A DNA stretch of 64,000 bases from Bdellovibrio sp. NC01. GTDB lineage: Bacteria > Bdellovibrionota > Bdellovibrionia > Bdellovibrionales > Bdellovibrionaceae. The notes under the pieces are model-generated. The model saw only the letters and a program-made list of their open reading frames with translations, searched no databases and was not told the origin of the DNA. The DNA lies in contig NZ_CP030034.1 of assembly GCF_006874625.1 (NCBI RefSeq), positions 558,001 to 622,000 on the forward strand. The letters run 5' to 3'. The position numbers and the translations under genes were made by a program. Below, one piece after another: positions 19,001 to 26,893 of this stretch (position 1 is the stretch's first letter; every line of letters begins with the position of its first letter).

Positions 19001-20394
19001 CTTGCAGTCACATCGCCAGTTAAAGCGGTGACATAATTTCCAGCGGCTTGTTTGTTATTAAAAGTATTCCAATCCGCAGAGCTTAAGTAGCCATTTGTTG
19101 ACGTCGTCGCTTGCGAAATTGAAACAACAGGAGTTGAAGTTCCAGTCGCCACACTAATCGGTGCGGTGCCACTGACGGAAGTCACAGTTCCCGCATTGCC
19201 AGCAGGCAAAGTGGCAGGAATCCATTTCGAACCATTCCATTGCAAAACTTGATTTGAAGTTGGAACGGTTGCATCGACAGGTTGATTTTGCAAAGCCACA
19301 ACTTTCGCGGCACCAATAGAACCTGTGACGTCACCAGCAAGACCGACATTGATTGTCTGACACTGAAAATTTCCAGATACAGAATTCCAATACATCGTTT
19401 CACTGACAGAACAGCTTGCAGAAGCCACGTAACCATTGAACGCAGCCTTCGTTAAATAAGAAGATAGATTGGCGCTTAATCCAGAAACGTCACCGATTGC
19501 TAAAGTGACGGGCGTATACTTTGCACCATCGAATTTTAAAACCTGTCCTGAAGTTGGCGTGGCACTATCAACATCGCTACCACGAATTTTCGCAACCGAA
19601 GGATTCGGATAAGTGCCGCTCAGATCTCCGCCAGCACTTCCAGTTGGGGTGCGTGCATCGCTAAAGCGCGGGTCGTTACCAGCGGCAACAGTGTTCGTTG
19701 ATGTACCAACGTTCAAAGTCAGCGTTGGTGTAGATGTGTTATTGATGATCGTGATGTAGCTGTTCGCAGAAGTGACGTTAGTCACCGTACCGCCACTGGC
19801 ACCGGCCACACCCGCACACGTCAGTTGCGTGCCATCCCACGAAAGAAAGGTGCCCGAAGCACAGGTAGGAATTCCCGTTTTCAAAACGAAATCAGAAGCG
19901 ACATTGGTTCCAAGTTTTGCGGCGGAATAAGAATAACCAGCATAAGGAACCGAGCGCACAACTGAATCGGGACTGATCACTTTCCAACCAGTGCCGTCAT
20001 AAAATTGCACGCGCAAACGGCGTTCATCCGAAGCTGCTGGTGAATAAGGTGAACCACCCTGACATGTAAATGTCGCGCCGTTATTGAAAGCATCAAGAAC
20101 TGTGAATGAGCCTGATGTTGGATAAGCGACAGAGCCTTTACCAATCGGAACGTCGAACACACCGCCCGAGTTCACCATGTTAATACCGTTGACTTGTTCT
20201 TGATAGACAACGCAAAGACCACTTGGATCTGTGACTTGAAAAATGAAACTGACGTTATTGTTTTCGAGAGGCGTTCCGTCGGTTTTTAAAATACGTCCCT
20301 GATAGGTAAGTACGGCGGGACTTGCCATCACAAATTGATGGAAGAAAATAACGGCCAACAGAATGAGGTGTTTCAGGTACGTTGCAAGACTCAT
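16054..20394 (-). CDS. Large S74-chaperone fibre protein (tail-fibre/adhesin-like)
   Basis: A secreted 1446-residue fibre. After a signal peptide (about 25 residues) comes a TYQGRI module of about 150 residues, then a long shaft of phage-fibre-like repeats (GDVTG/GDLSG blocks, a GYLSSADWNTFNNK block) and at least four VGIGTT-P-L-V repeats. The C-terminus is a peptidase S74 intramolecular chaperone: the SDRRLKENI self-cleavage motif at about residue 1297, the GVIAQNIEKVFPQAV block and a final coiled coil. These features suit a homotrimeric surface fibre. Related chimeric trimeric fibres (MAT proteins) act in prey recognition in Bdellovibrio bacteriovorus; membership is my inference. A GGGAG abuts the ATG at 20394, an unusually short spacing. 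Confidence 0.85.
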   Translation of the reverse strand: MSLATYLKHLILLAVIFFHQFVMASPAVLTYQGRILKTDGTPLENNNVSFIFQVTDPSGLCVVYQEQVNGINMVNSGGVFDVPIGKGSVAYPTSGSFTVLDAFNNGATFTCQGGSPYSPAASDERRLRVQFYDGTGWKVISPDSVVRSVPYAGYSYSAAKLGTNVASDFVLKTGIPTCASGTFLSWDGTQLTCAGVAGASGGTVTNVTSANSYITIINNTSTPTLTLNVGTSTNTVAAGNDPRFSDARTPTGSAGGDLSGTYPNPSVAKIRGSDVDSATPTSGQVLKFDGAKYTPVTLAIGDVSGLSANLSSYLTKAAFNGYVASASCSVSETMYWNSVSGNFQCQTINVGLAGDVTGSIGAAKVVALQNQPVDATVPTSNQVLQWNGSKWIPATLPAGNAGTVTSVSGTAPISVATGTSTPVVSISQATTSTNGYLSSADWNTFNNKQAAGNYVTALTGDVTASGPGSAAATVAKLQGSTLTLTAPANKDYLKFNGTAFVNSPLAASDLTGTLPASALPAFTGDVTSSAGSTTLTLAAAGTAGTYYKVTTDSKGRVTSGSASLVAADIPSLDWSKITSGKPTSLSGYGIADQLVTNAGGTPSIQTGTDALKPGSPSAGAIYFATDTKIIYQYNSSAWVAIASATGSGGTITALTSDVSASGSGSVAATVNSVGGSTAAQVHSAELAANAATNANTASAIVKRDASGNFAASNVTHAANTGDVYTAGSGSNTVTVQGPSGAVTANYVLRLPTAQGSANQIMLNDGAGNLSWIAQPSSSGQVLRYNGTTWVPNFVSMFDLRSTITGTQAFGGVGCTAGQTLTWTAATDNLSCTNISVTSSQVSFGSQTANTFFAAPNGSAGTPTFRTLAAADLPTSGVGAGTYKSVTVDTYGRVTAGTNPTTLSGYGITDAFAQGGNSFGATAVLGTNDSNKLSLETGGTTRMTVDTSGNVGINTTNPTSMLQVDNGYITTGRYGSSGTTAGALVLQSADGTQAAPTAVASGRLISYIGGRGWDGAAYREIASIGFSSDAAISSSSSPGLITFGTTPSGATATIERMRIAANGLVGIGTTAPTSALTVGGGLTNGDILLKAGSGLPNDAGDVIFANYSGTQLGRIWTDGGGGSGMFLTGQTGVTNANMYLANNGYVGIGTTSPVRQFHLNGVGTEASMVLSRSDGMADKKNWRIMAQNSGAGNANNFYIDQINDAGTAATNMMTILPNGNVGIGTSAPNYRLHVPGVAAIAAIVGGETNGSGNFHLDSWSSGADRAVYINWGVGTGGLKVGNGSSTWGPAYAASFNVTSDRRLKENIKPIENPLEKVLQLEGVTFTWKDKNRAAGEGPKIGVIAQNIEKVFPQAVRIEHGESSLPGGTKVVSYPDLVAPLIGAVKELYHKWFDDSQQLHALVESQAREIASIKEQQAQTASENEKIKAENQEMKARLDRLEKLIEKK

Positions 20395-20575
20395 CTCCCT
20401 TATCTTTTCGGTTTTTTTGTTGGAATCTTTAATAAGATGTCTCAATTAGATTGTCTCTTAATGAGAACGGTCAGCCCTTAGTCCTAGGTCTTTGGTCTGA
20501 ACAAATCTTGCGAAAATAAAAGCGTCTGACTCGCCTTCAAAAACTTTCTACCATATCTGTTGTCGAGGAAGTTTC

Positions 20576-21466
20576 ATGGCGAATGACGAATCACTCAAAG
20601 AACGAATTTCAGAACTTGAACATGAGTTGGCTGTTAAAGAGGCCGAGCTGCATCGCTATCGTTTAGAGCTGACTAAAGCAAATGCTTCACTCGAGAAAAT
20701 GATTGCGCAGATCAGCCAAGAGTTGAAGATGGCGCAAGCGTTGCAAAAACTTTTGTCTCCGACTCAGCTTCCAAATATCCAGGGCTTCGAATTTAGTACC
20801 AAGTTTTTGGCCGGTACGCGCTCGGGTGGGGATTACTTTGATATCTTTGAGCATGAAGACAAACTCAAGTTTGGAATCTTGATTTCCAGCGCTTCGGGCT
20901 ATTCTTTAAGCTCTCTTTTGTTGTCCGTTATCATTAAGATTTCATCTCAGATCGAAGCTCGCCGTGGTCTTGAGGCGCACAAAGTTGTGGCGCTGCTTGC
21001 CAAAGAAGTCGTTCCCAATATTTCCAACGACGATCGCGCTAATATCTTCTATGGTATCGTCGACCGCCGCAGTTATGAGTTTCAGTATTGTTCTGTGGGC
21101 GACATCGATAGCTTCCTATCAGTTTACGGGAAAGACTCGCTTCAAGAACTGTTACCGACTGGACCAAGCCTTGGAAGAGATTTTAACACAGAGCCTCAAA
21201 GTCGCACGATTCAACTGAATCCACGTGATAGACTCATTATCGCCACTGAAGGTCTTAAAAACTCGCAGAATTCTTTGGGAGTTGCATGGGGAGGACACCG
21301 TCTTTCCGAAGCGATCTCCAAGGCCCCGAAGCAGGGCGTCCATGAACTTCGTAACGAAATTCTCTACGCCAACCAGCAGTACACGGGCAAAGAAGATCCA
21401 GTTCGTGATCAAACTCTGATCGTCACTGAAGTGAAAGATCGAGTGATTAAGCTAGCTAAGAACTAG
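20576..21466 (+). CDS. SpoIIE/RsbU-like PP2C-fold protein, probably catalytically impaired
   Basis: A 296-residue cytoplasmic protein. The first 60 residues are a coiled coil (ISELEHELAVKEAELHRYR), followed by the AQALQKLLSP linker and a SpoIIE-type phosphatase fold. GGDYFD (about residue 84) is present. The family block DVSGHG, which carries a metal-binding Asp, reads SSASGYS (about 103); TDG reads TEG (about 224); the usual terminal DDxT reads DQT. Such proteins dephosphorylate anti-sigma antagonists, but this one may be a pseudophosphatase. The ATG has GAGGAAG upstream. It is divergent from the fibre gene. Confidence 0.8.
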   Translation: MANDESLKERISELEHELAVKEAELHRYRLELTKANASLEKMIAQISQELKMAQALQKLLSPTQLPNIQGFEFSTKFLAGTRSGGDYFDIFEHEDKLKFGILISSASGYSLSSLLLSVIIKISSQIEARRGLEAHKVVALLAKEVVPNISNDDRANIFYGIVDRRSYEFQYCSVGDIDSFLSVYGKDSLQELLPTGPSLGRDFNTEPQSRTIQLNPRDRLIIATEGLKNSQNSLGVAWGGHRLSEAISKAPKQGVHELRNEILYANQQYTGKEDPVRDQTLIVTEVKDRVIKLAKN

Positions 21467-21470
21467 GTGC

Positions 21471-21499
21471 GTGACAATGGTATCGGCTTTTTATATTAC
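21471..21499 (+). promoter_or_regulatory. Putative housekeeping promoter of gltA
   Basis: GTGACA (-35) and TATTAC (-10) are separated by 17 bases, about 35 bases before the ATG of citrate synthase. The match to TTGACA/TATAAT is moderate. The call rests on spacing and position. Confidence 0.45.
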
Positions 21500-21531
21500 T
21501 TTGTTATTCAAAACTCAGAAAGGACACTCAA

Positions 21532-22671
21532 ATGGCTGAGGTTAATATCTACGAAGGCGCCTTGGATAAAGGTTTAGAAGGCGTTGTTGCTTGTACAACG
21601 AAAGTATCATTCATCGTTGGCGACAATCTTAATTTCCGCGGTTACACAATCGACGATCTAGCTGCGAACTCTACATTCGAAGAAGTTACTTACCTTCTTT
21701 GGAATGACAAACTTCCGACAGCTGCGGAATTGCAAAAATTCTCTGCGGAACTTCATAACGAAATGGCTCTTTCGCCAGATTTCATCAAAGTTCTTAAAGG
21801 TATTCCAACAGACGTTCACCCAATGGGCTGGTTGCGTACTGCTGTATCTTTGATGGCTCACTACGATAAAGATGCAAACGACATGAGCGCTGAAGCAAAC
21901 TTGCGCAAATCAGTTCGTTTGACTGCGAAAATGGGAACTCTTCTTTGCGCATTCGATGCAATCCGCAAAGGTAAAGAACCAATCGCTCCTAAAACTGACA
22001 AATCAATCGCTTGGAACATGATGTACATGTTGGGCGGCGGTAAAGAGCCAAACACTGAACACGTAAAAGTCATGGACACTTGCTTGATCCTTCACGCTGA
22101 CCATGAATTGAACTGTTCTGCATTCGCAACTCGCGTAACAGCTTCTTCATTGTCTGATCTTCACTCTGCAATCGTTTCTGCGATTGGCGCGTTGAAAGGT
22201 CCCTTGCACGGTGGTGCGAATGAGCAAGTGATCCTAATGCTTCAAAAAATCGGCACAATGGATAAAGCTCAACAATTCGTAAAAGACGCTCTTCAAGCGA
22301 AAGAAAAAGTTATGGGTATCGGCCACCGCGTTTACAAAAACGGTGACCCACGTGCTCGTATCCTTCGCGGCATGTCTGACAAATTGACTAAAGACGCTGG
22401 CATCCACACGATGTACGAAATGTCGACTTTGATCGACGATACTATGTACAAAGAAAAAGGCTTGATGCCGAACGTGGATTTCTATTCTGCGACAGTATAT
22501 TTCGCAATGGGTATCCCAACTGATTTGTTCACTCCAATCTTCGCGGCTTCTCGTATCTCTGGCTGGTGCGCTCACGCGTTCGAGCAATATGCGAACAATC
22601 GTATCTACCGTCCTCGTGGTAAATGGGCTGGTAAAGAAGGTTTGACTTGGAAGCCGGTAGCTCAACGCTAA
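21532..22671 (+). CDS. gltA: Citrate synthase
   Basis: A 379-residue type I citrate synthase, condensing acetyl-CoA and oxaloacetate at entry to the TCA cycle. Active-site signatures are present: GPLHGGANE (His, about residue 226), GIGHRVYKNGDPRA (about 263) and NVDFYSATVYFAMGIP (Asp, about 315). The length fits the short citrate synthase/methylcitrate synthase group, so some 2-methylcitrate activity cannot be excluded. AGAAAGGAC precedes the ATG, and a strong terminator follows. It is a single-gene transcription unit. Confidence 0.95.
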   Translation: MAEVNIYEGALDKGLEGVVACTTKVSFIVGDNLNFRGYTIDDLAANSTFEEVTYLLWNDKLPTAAELQKFSAELHNEMALSPDFIKVLKGIPTDVHPMGWLRTAVSLMAHYDKDANDMSAEANLRKSVRLTAKMGTLLCAFDAIRKGKEPIAPKTDKSIAWNMMYMLGGGKEPNTEHVKVMDTCLILHADHELNCSAFATRVTASSLSDLHSAIVSAIGALKGPLHGGANEQVILMLQKIGTMDKAQQFVKDALQAKEKVMGIGHRVYKNGDPRARILRGMSDKLTKDAGIHTMYEMSTLIDDTMYKEKGLMPNVDFYSATVYFAMGIPTDLFTPIFAASRISGWCAHAFEQYANNRIYRPRGKWAGKEGLTWKPVAQR

Positions 22672-22705
22672 TCCGACTGTACCAGACGAAAATCTACTAA
22701 AAATG

Positions 22706-22732
22706 GGGAGTTCAACAGAACTCCCTTTTTTT
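22706..22732 (+). terminator. Intrinsic terminator of gltA
   Basis: GGGAGTTC-AACA-GAACTCCC forms an 8-bp stem with a 4-base loop, followed by seven T. Confidence 0.92.
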
Positions 22733-22887
22733 ATTCTGTTCTTCAGTCGTGCGAAGTATTTTTCGCGCATGCATTCCGGCAGAAAGCTCGCTTTTCTATT
22801 CGAAATCCCCTCGGCTCGTGGCCAAAATCAACTAACTCTACAACGCATTTAAGAAGACAATAGAGATAGTACGAAGAGGAGGATTTT

Positions 22888-24462
22888 ATGTCTTTTTTCC
22901 GAGTATGGATGCTTACTCTTATCGGCGCGCTTATGATCAGTGGCCCTGTTCGCGCGCAGTACAATCAATCCGAAGCTGAAAGATTTTTGACCGTCTCTGG
23001 GCAGCCTGATTACATCGCGATTATCGATCAATTGTCTTTAGATGACATGCGCAACACGTTGTTAGGAATTTGGGTGCAGGGTTTAAATCCGCGCGCTTAT
23101 TGGACTGATGACATGGAGTGGGCCTATCAACGTAATGGCAGTGCTGATAAAAATTTAAAAGCGCGCACTAACCAAGAATTTCTGCAAATGCTCCAAGACT
23201 TGTACAGCGGCAGCGTCGATCCACAACTTGTCGGCTTTGATATTAAGTTTGTGCAGAAAAATTTCCTGACGACAAAACAGTTGCAGGCGCTACTGCTTGC
23301 CGCAGGTAACAGTGCTGGTGCGATTGTCGAGGCCGTAGCTCCGCAGAATCCTCCGTACTTATCAGTGAAAGAAGCGTTGAAGCGCATTTATCCGGCATGC
23401 TCGAATGGGCAGTGGACGCCGATCAAACCTTCGAAAAAATCCTTGAAATTAAATGTGAAAGATAACGTGATTATCGATATTAAAAAGCGCCTAGCACTTT
23501 TAGGTTATCGCTTCACGAACTACGACAATCTTTATGACAGTGATTTGTTAGCAGCAATCAACGATATTCAGTGGAATTTAAGAGTGAAACCAGACGGCGT
23601 GATTTCCCCTGGGGGTAGAACATGGACGTGGTTTAACGTATCTTGTGTTGATCGTGTCAGACAAATGCAAGCCGATATGGAAAAAATGCGCTGGTTTCCA
23701 CAACGCTTCGAAGATCGTTATATCTTCGTGAATCTTGCGATGACTTACTTCGGTATGCTGGATAGAAAACAAAATATGTCGATGGCTTTCAGGACCATCA
23801 ATGGTCGTCCCGAGCGTAAATCACCAACGATGCGTGATGAAATTGTGACGGTAATCTTAAATCCATCGTGGGTCGTGCCACCAACAGTATTCATGCAAGA
23901 CAAGGTGGAAGAGATTAAAAATCTTCCGTATTGGGAAATTAATAACTACTTCAACAGCCACAACTATGAAGTTTGGAATAAGAATTTTACGAAACGTATT
24001 GATCCATCAACGATCGATTGGTGGGGTATCAGCCAAGGTACTGTAGCTGTCGATATTTATATTCGTCAGAAACCGCATCTTGGTAATGCTTTAGGTGTCG
24101 TGAAGTTTGAATTGACGAATTCATTCTCGATTTACTTGCACGATACAAATCAACGCGAGCTGTTTGCGGAGCCGCAACGACAAATCAGTTCGGGTTGTAT
24201 TCGCTTAGAAAAACCGTTTGATCTTGCCGAATATCTTCTACAGGGTACGCAGTGGACTCGTCAGGTGATTGAAGCCACTGTTGCAAAACCGGGTGAAGTT
24301 TTAAATAAGTCGACAGAAATCTCATTGAAGAAAGAGCAGCGTATGCCGGTGTACCTCGCATATCTGACTTCACAAATGAGTTCTGACGGCGTCATCCGAT
24401 TTGTGATCGATTCCTACGATCAGAACTCTGATATCCGAAGATATTTGGCATCACCCTTTTGA
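22888..24462 (+). CDS. L,D-transpeptidase of the YcbB (LdtD) type
   Basis: A 524-residue periplasmic enzyme with a signal peptide (cleavage near VRA). An N-terminal scaffold is followed by a peptidoglycan-binding helical repeat (DIKKRLALLGYR...DGVISPGGRTW, about residues 190-245) and a YkuD catalytic domain. The catalytic block HDTNQRELFAEPQRQISSGCIRL contains the active-site Cys in SSGCIR, as in YcbB. The enzyme makes 3-3 crosslinks or exchanges terminal D-amino acids. In Bdellovibrio some L,D-transpeptidases remodel the prey wall; that is a possible but unproven role here. AGAGGAGG precedes the ATG. Confidence 0.9.
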   Translation: MSFFRVWMLTLIGALMISGPVRAQYNQSEAERFLTVSGQPDYIAIIDQLSLDDMRNTLLGIWVQGLNPRAYWTDDMEWAYQRNGSADKNLKARTNQEFLQMLQDLYSGSVDPQLVGFDIKFVQKNFLTTKQLQALLLAAGNSAGAIVEAVAPQNPPYLSVKEALKRIYPACSNGQWTPIKPSKKSLKLNVKDNVIIDIKKRLALLGYRFTNYDNLYDSDLLAAINDIQWNLRVKPDGVISPGGRTWTWFNVSCVDRVRQMQADMEKMRWFPQRFEDRYIFVNLAMTYFGMLDRKQNMSMAFRTINGRPERKSPTMRDEIVTVILNPSWVVPPTVFMQDKVEEIKNLPYWEINNYFNSHNYEVWNKNFTKRIDPSTIDWWGISQGTVAVDIYIRQKPHLGNALGVVKFELTNSFSIYLHDTNQRELFAEPQRQISSGCIRLEKPFDLAEYLLQGTQWTRQVIEATVAKPGEVLNKSTEISLKKEQRMPVYLAYLTSQMSSDGVIRFVIDSYDQNSDIRRYLASPF

Positions 24463-24473
24463 TTATCAAGACA

Positions 24474-25364
24474 TTATTTCAAACGAGATCGTACGATCAC
24501 GGTTGGAATCGAAGTCGAAATCAGGGTCTGGCGAGCCGTACTACCTACAAATGCGCTAACGAAGGAATTACGGCCGTGAGTTCCCATAATCAAGAACTGA
24601 TAACCTTTGCTGGCCTCTTCAACCAATGCTTCTGAAGAGGTCGATCCTTTTTCATCCATGATGAAAGAAGCCTTCACGCGTTTTGCGCGGAACTGTTTCA
24701 CTTTATCTTTTAAAGCCTGACCCGATTTCTTTCTTAACGTCGCGATAAAAGTATCATCGACATAAAGACTGCCAGACATGGCTGCATATTGATCGGCCGT
24801 GCGAATCGTTTCAAACAAAGAGTGATAGAATACGACTTCAGCTTTTAAGGCCGCTGCCAGTTTCAATGCGTAAGCTTCCGCGCGGCGACTGTTCTTAGTT
24901 AAGTCCGTCGCCACTAGAATCTTGCCACCTGTTTTAACCTCGGTGTCTTTCACTTGCGGACCTAAAATCAGAACCGGCGTTGAAGAGTGACGAATCACTT
25001 CTTCTGCGACACTGCCAAGGAAGAGACGATCTAAACCCGTCTTGCCGTGAGTCCCCATAACAATCAAACTTGGACGGGGAGAACTCGTTTCAGCGCGCAG
25101 AATTTCTTCCACCGGGCTTCCGGTTTTTGCCACAAATTGCAAACGTACTTTGCGTTTCGCAAAAAACGCCGCAACCTCTTCTCTGGTTTGATTTTCGTTC
25201 AAGGTTTCCTCTTTACGAGATGTATCTTTCACATAAAGAAGTTTGGCTGAAGCTTTTAGTTTTTGTGCAAGCTCAGAAGAGAATTCGTGAATAAGACGGG
25301 AACGTTCCTTAGAGTAGGCCGTGGCATTTAGAAGGTCGTCCGCAATCAACATATTCTTAGACAT
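24474..25364 (-). CDS. Tandem universal stress protein (UspA domains)
   Basis: A 296-residue protein with two Usp domains. The first ends with GTHGKTGLDRLFLGSVAEEVIRHSSTPVL and the second with GTHGRNSFVSAFVGSTARQTL, both carrying the GxxG-9x-G(S/T) ATP-binding pattern. A stress or starvation role is typical of the family. GGAG lies five bases before the ATG, and a 20-bp hairpin lies a few bases further upstream in the leader. Confidence 0.88.
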   Translation of the reverse strand: MSKNMLIADDLLNATAYSKERSRLIHEFSSELAQKLKASAKLLYVKDTSRKEETLNENQTREEVAAFFAKRKVRLQFVAKTGSPVEEILRAETSSPRPSLIVMGTHGKTGLDRLFLGSVAEEVIRHSSTPVLILGPQVKDTEVKTGGKILVATDLTKNSRRAEAYALKLAAALKAEVVFYHSLFETIRTADQYAAMSGSLYVDDTFIATLRKKSGQALKDKVKQFRAKRVKASFIMDEKGSTSSEALVEEASKGYQFLIMGTHGRNSFVSAFVGSTARQTLISTSIPTVIVRSRLK

Positions 25365-25378
25365 ACAGTCTCCGATCG

Positions 25379-25422
25379 AGCCTGTCAGAAATGACCAGCT
25401 GACTGATCATTTCTGACAGGCT
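25379..25422 (-). promoter_or_regulatory. Near-perfect 20-bp stem-loop in the Usp leader
   Basis: The arms 25379-25398 and 25403-25422 are inverted repeats matching 19 of 20, with a CTGA loop. The structure ends about 15 bases before the Usp start codon on the minus strand and has no T-run in either direction, so it does not look like a terminator. It may be an operator palindrome or an mRNA-stabilising or attenuating hairpin. Confidence 0.55.
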
Positions 25423-25585
25423 TGTTATGGGTCCTACAAGCGCTATCTTGCTTATTCTATCCCTGGTTTTTGAGTTGCTCCATTAGAATGTATTAAGGTG
25501 GCCATCAAAAAATGATTCTCCCACTGGGTTCTAATTTGCCTGCGCGGAAAGTCACTGTTTATACTTCAATGCGAAAGAGGTACAC

Positions 25586-25996
25586 ATGGCGTCGATTTTT
25601 ACGAAAATTATTAATGGTGAGCTACCAAGCTACAAAATTTATGAAGATGACCAAATCATTTCTATCTTGGCATTGGATCAAGTGAACTTGGGTCACTGCT
25701 TAGTGATCTGCAAAGAAGAAGTGAATCATTGGACGGAAGTTCCTGCAGATACTTATGCGCATCTACATAAAGTTTCGCAGAAAATCGGCAAGGCGATTTT
25801 GAAAGCGGCGGGATCACCGCGTGTGGGACAAATGGTTGCGGGCTTCGAAGTTCCTCACTATCACTTGCACTTGATTCCTGCGTGGTCGATTCCAGATCTT
25901 GATTTCAAAAAAGCGACTCGTCGTTCTGAAGCCGAGATGAAACAAATCCAAGCTGAGATCATCAAACACTTGCCCCAGCATTTGGAAGGCAAATAG
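25586..25996 (+). CDS. HIT family protein (histidine triad nucleotide hydrolase)
   Basis: A 136-residue protein with the histidine triad VPHYHLHLIPAW (about residues 92-103) and an N-terminal IFTKIINGELPSYKIYED block typical of HINT/HIT hydrolases that act on nucleoside phosphoramidates or dinucleoside polyphosphates. GAAAGAGG precedes the ATG. The next gene starts at GTG overlapping its TAG, so the two are coupled. Confidence 0.9.
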   Translation: MASIFTKIINGELPSYKIYEDDQIISILALDQVNLGHCLVICKEEVNHWTEVPADTYAHLHKVSQKIGKAILKAAGSPRVGQMVAGFEVPHYHLHLIPAWSIPDLDFKKATRRSEAEMKQIQAEIIKHLPQHLEGK

Positions 25997-26229
25997 TGTC
26001 TGAACCTAAATCTCCGGTCGTGAATGGCATCTATCAGCACTACAAGGGCAAAATGTATCGTGTGATCGGTGTTGGAAAACACAGTGAAACACTTGAAGAC
26101 GTCGTTTTGTATGAAGCTTTGTATGAAAATGTCTTGGGCCGCTTGTGGAGTCGTCCGCTGGGCATGTGGTCAGAACTAGTCGAAGTAAACGGCGAAAAAG
26201 TTCCGCGCTTTAAATTCTTATTTCCGTAA
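25996..26229 (+). CDS. DUF1653 domain protein
   Basis: A 77-residue protein with the DUF1653 pattern: a GIYQHYKGKMYRVIGV start, HSETLEDVVLYEAL and a terminal W-R-P-xxMW block (LWSRPLGMWSELVE). The fold is SH3-like and the function unknown. It uses a GTG start overlapping the HIT stop and is followed by a bidirectional terminator. Confidence 0.85.
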   Translation: MSEPKSPVVNGIYQHYKGKMYRVIGVGKHSETLEDVVLYEALYENVLGRLWSRPLGMWSELVEVNGEKVPRFKFLFP

Positions 26230-26234
26230 AAAAG

Positions 26235-26268
26235 AACGGACTTACTCTTAAAAAGTAAGTCCGTTTTT
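26235..26268. terminator. Bidirectional intrinsic terminator
   Basis: The stem ACGGACTTAC/GTAAGTCCGT is followed by TTTTT on the plus strand and by TTCTTTTTT on the minus strand. It separates the HIT-DUF1653 operon from the convergent small secreted protein gene. Confidence 0.9.
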
Positions 26269-26271
26269 GCA

Positions 26272-26610
26272 TTACTTGTGAAGCTTACATTGAGCTTCAA
26301 CCAAGATTTCTCTTTTCCAAATTGTATTCGTCACATCGTCTTCAAGATTGCGCAAAGTCGCATCTGCATACGAGCGAACCGTGGCATCAATATCGTAAAT
26401 TTCCATTGAATAGCGGCTGTTCACTGTGTGATTCAAAAGAACTTTGTAGCCTTCGAATTCACCGACTTCAATTTTCTGACCTTCTGGTGACGCCAAAATA
26501 AAGTCATAACGAATTTCTCCGTTCACTTTTACGACACACGATACTTCATTATTTTGTGCAGAAGCCGCTAACGAAAATAACAACACTGCGATCATTCCAA
26601 AAACTTTCAT
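26272..26610 (-). CDS. Small secreted protein, unknown function
   Basis: A 112-residue protein with a signal peptide (cleavage after ASA), then QNNEVSCVVKVNGEIRYDF and a C-terminal EAQCKLHK, so two cysteines probably form one disulphide. It is mostly beta by composition. The frame extends 17 codons upstream, but the ATG at 26610 gives the signal peptide and follows GAGGGGGA. I recognise no domain. Confidence 0.75.
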   Translation of the reverse strand: MKVFGMIAVLLFSLAASAQNNEVSCVVKVNGEIRYDFILASPEGQKIEVGEFEGYKVLLNHTVNSRYSMEIYDIDATVRSYADATLRNLEDDVTNTIWKREILVEAQCKLHK

Positions 26611-26893
26611 ACAGATCCCCCTCATCCAAAAAGCGTGGCATTCGCTGGCCAGACTGTCCATGTTGCGAGGGCTTTTTGCGTGGCTAAAGACACCGAAATG
26701 TACCAGGAATTTTCATCTCTAGACCTGCCTGCTGGGGTGGAGTTTTATGTAAGAATTCCACAGCTTAGGCGGGTGTTATCAATACGCTTTCAACTAGCTT
26801 ACAAGGCCTTCTCAACAAAGGTGAATACGCCCAGGAAATTTGTCTTTTCCATAGGGCCCCTCTACAACGGCCTTCCATGGAGATCCGAGTTTA
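26611..26893. other. Intergenic region between divergent genes
   Basis: About 280 bases separate a minus-strand secreted protein from the porin-imelysin operon. I looked for a Fur-box-like palindrome because the downstream operon appears metal-related and saw no convincing one. No hairpin with a T-run is present. Confidence 0.5.

Noticed and set aside
19182-19436. Open frames antisense or frame-shifted within the large fibre gene
   Set aside because: They are shadows of the long, compositionally biased coding sequence and have no ribosome-binding sites.
26662-26893. Fur box in front of the porin-imelysin operon
   Set aside because: No palindrome resembling the Fur consensus was found.
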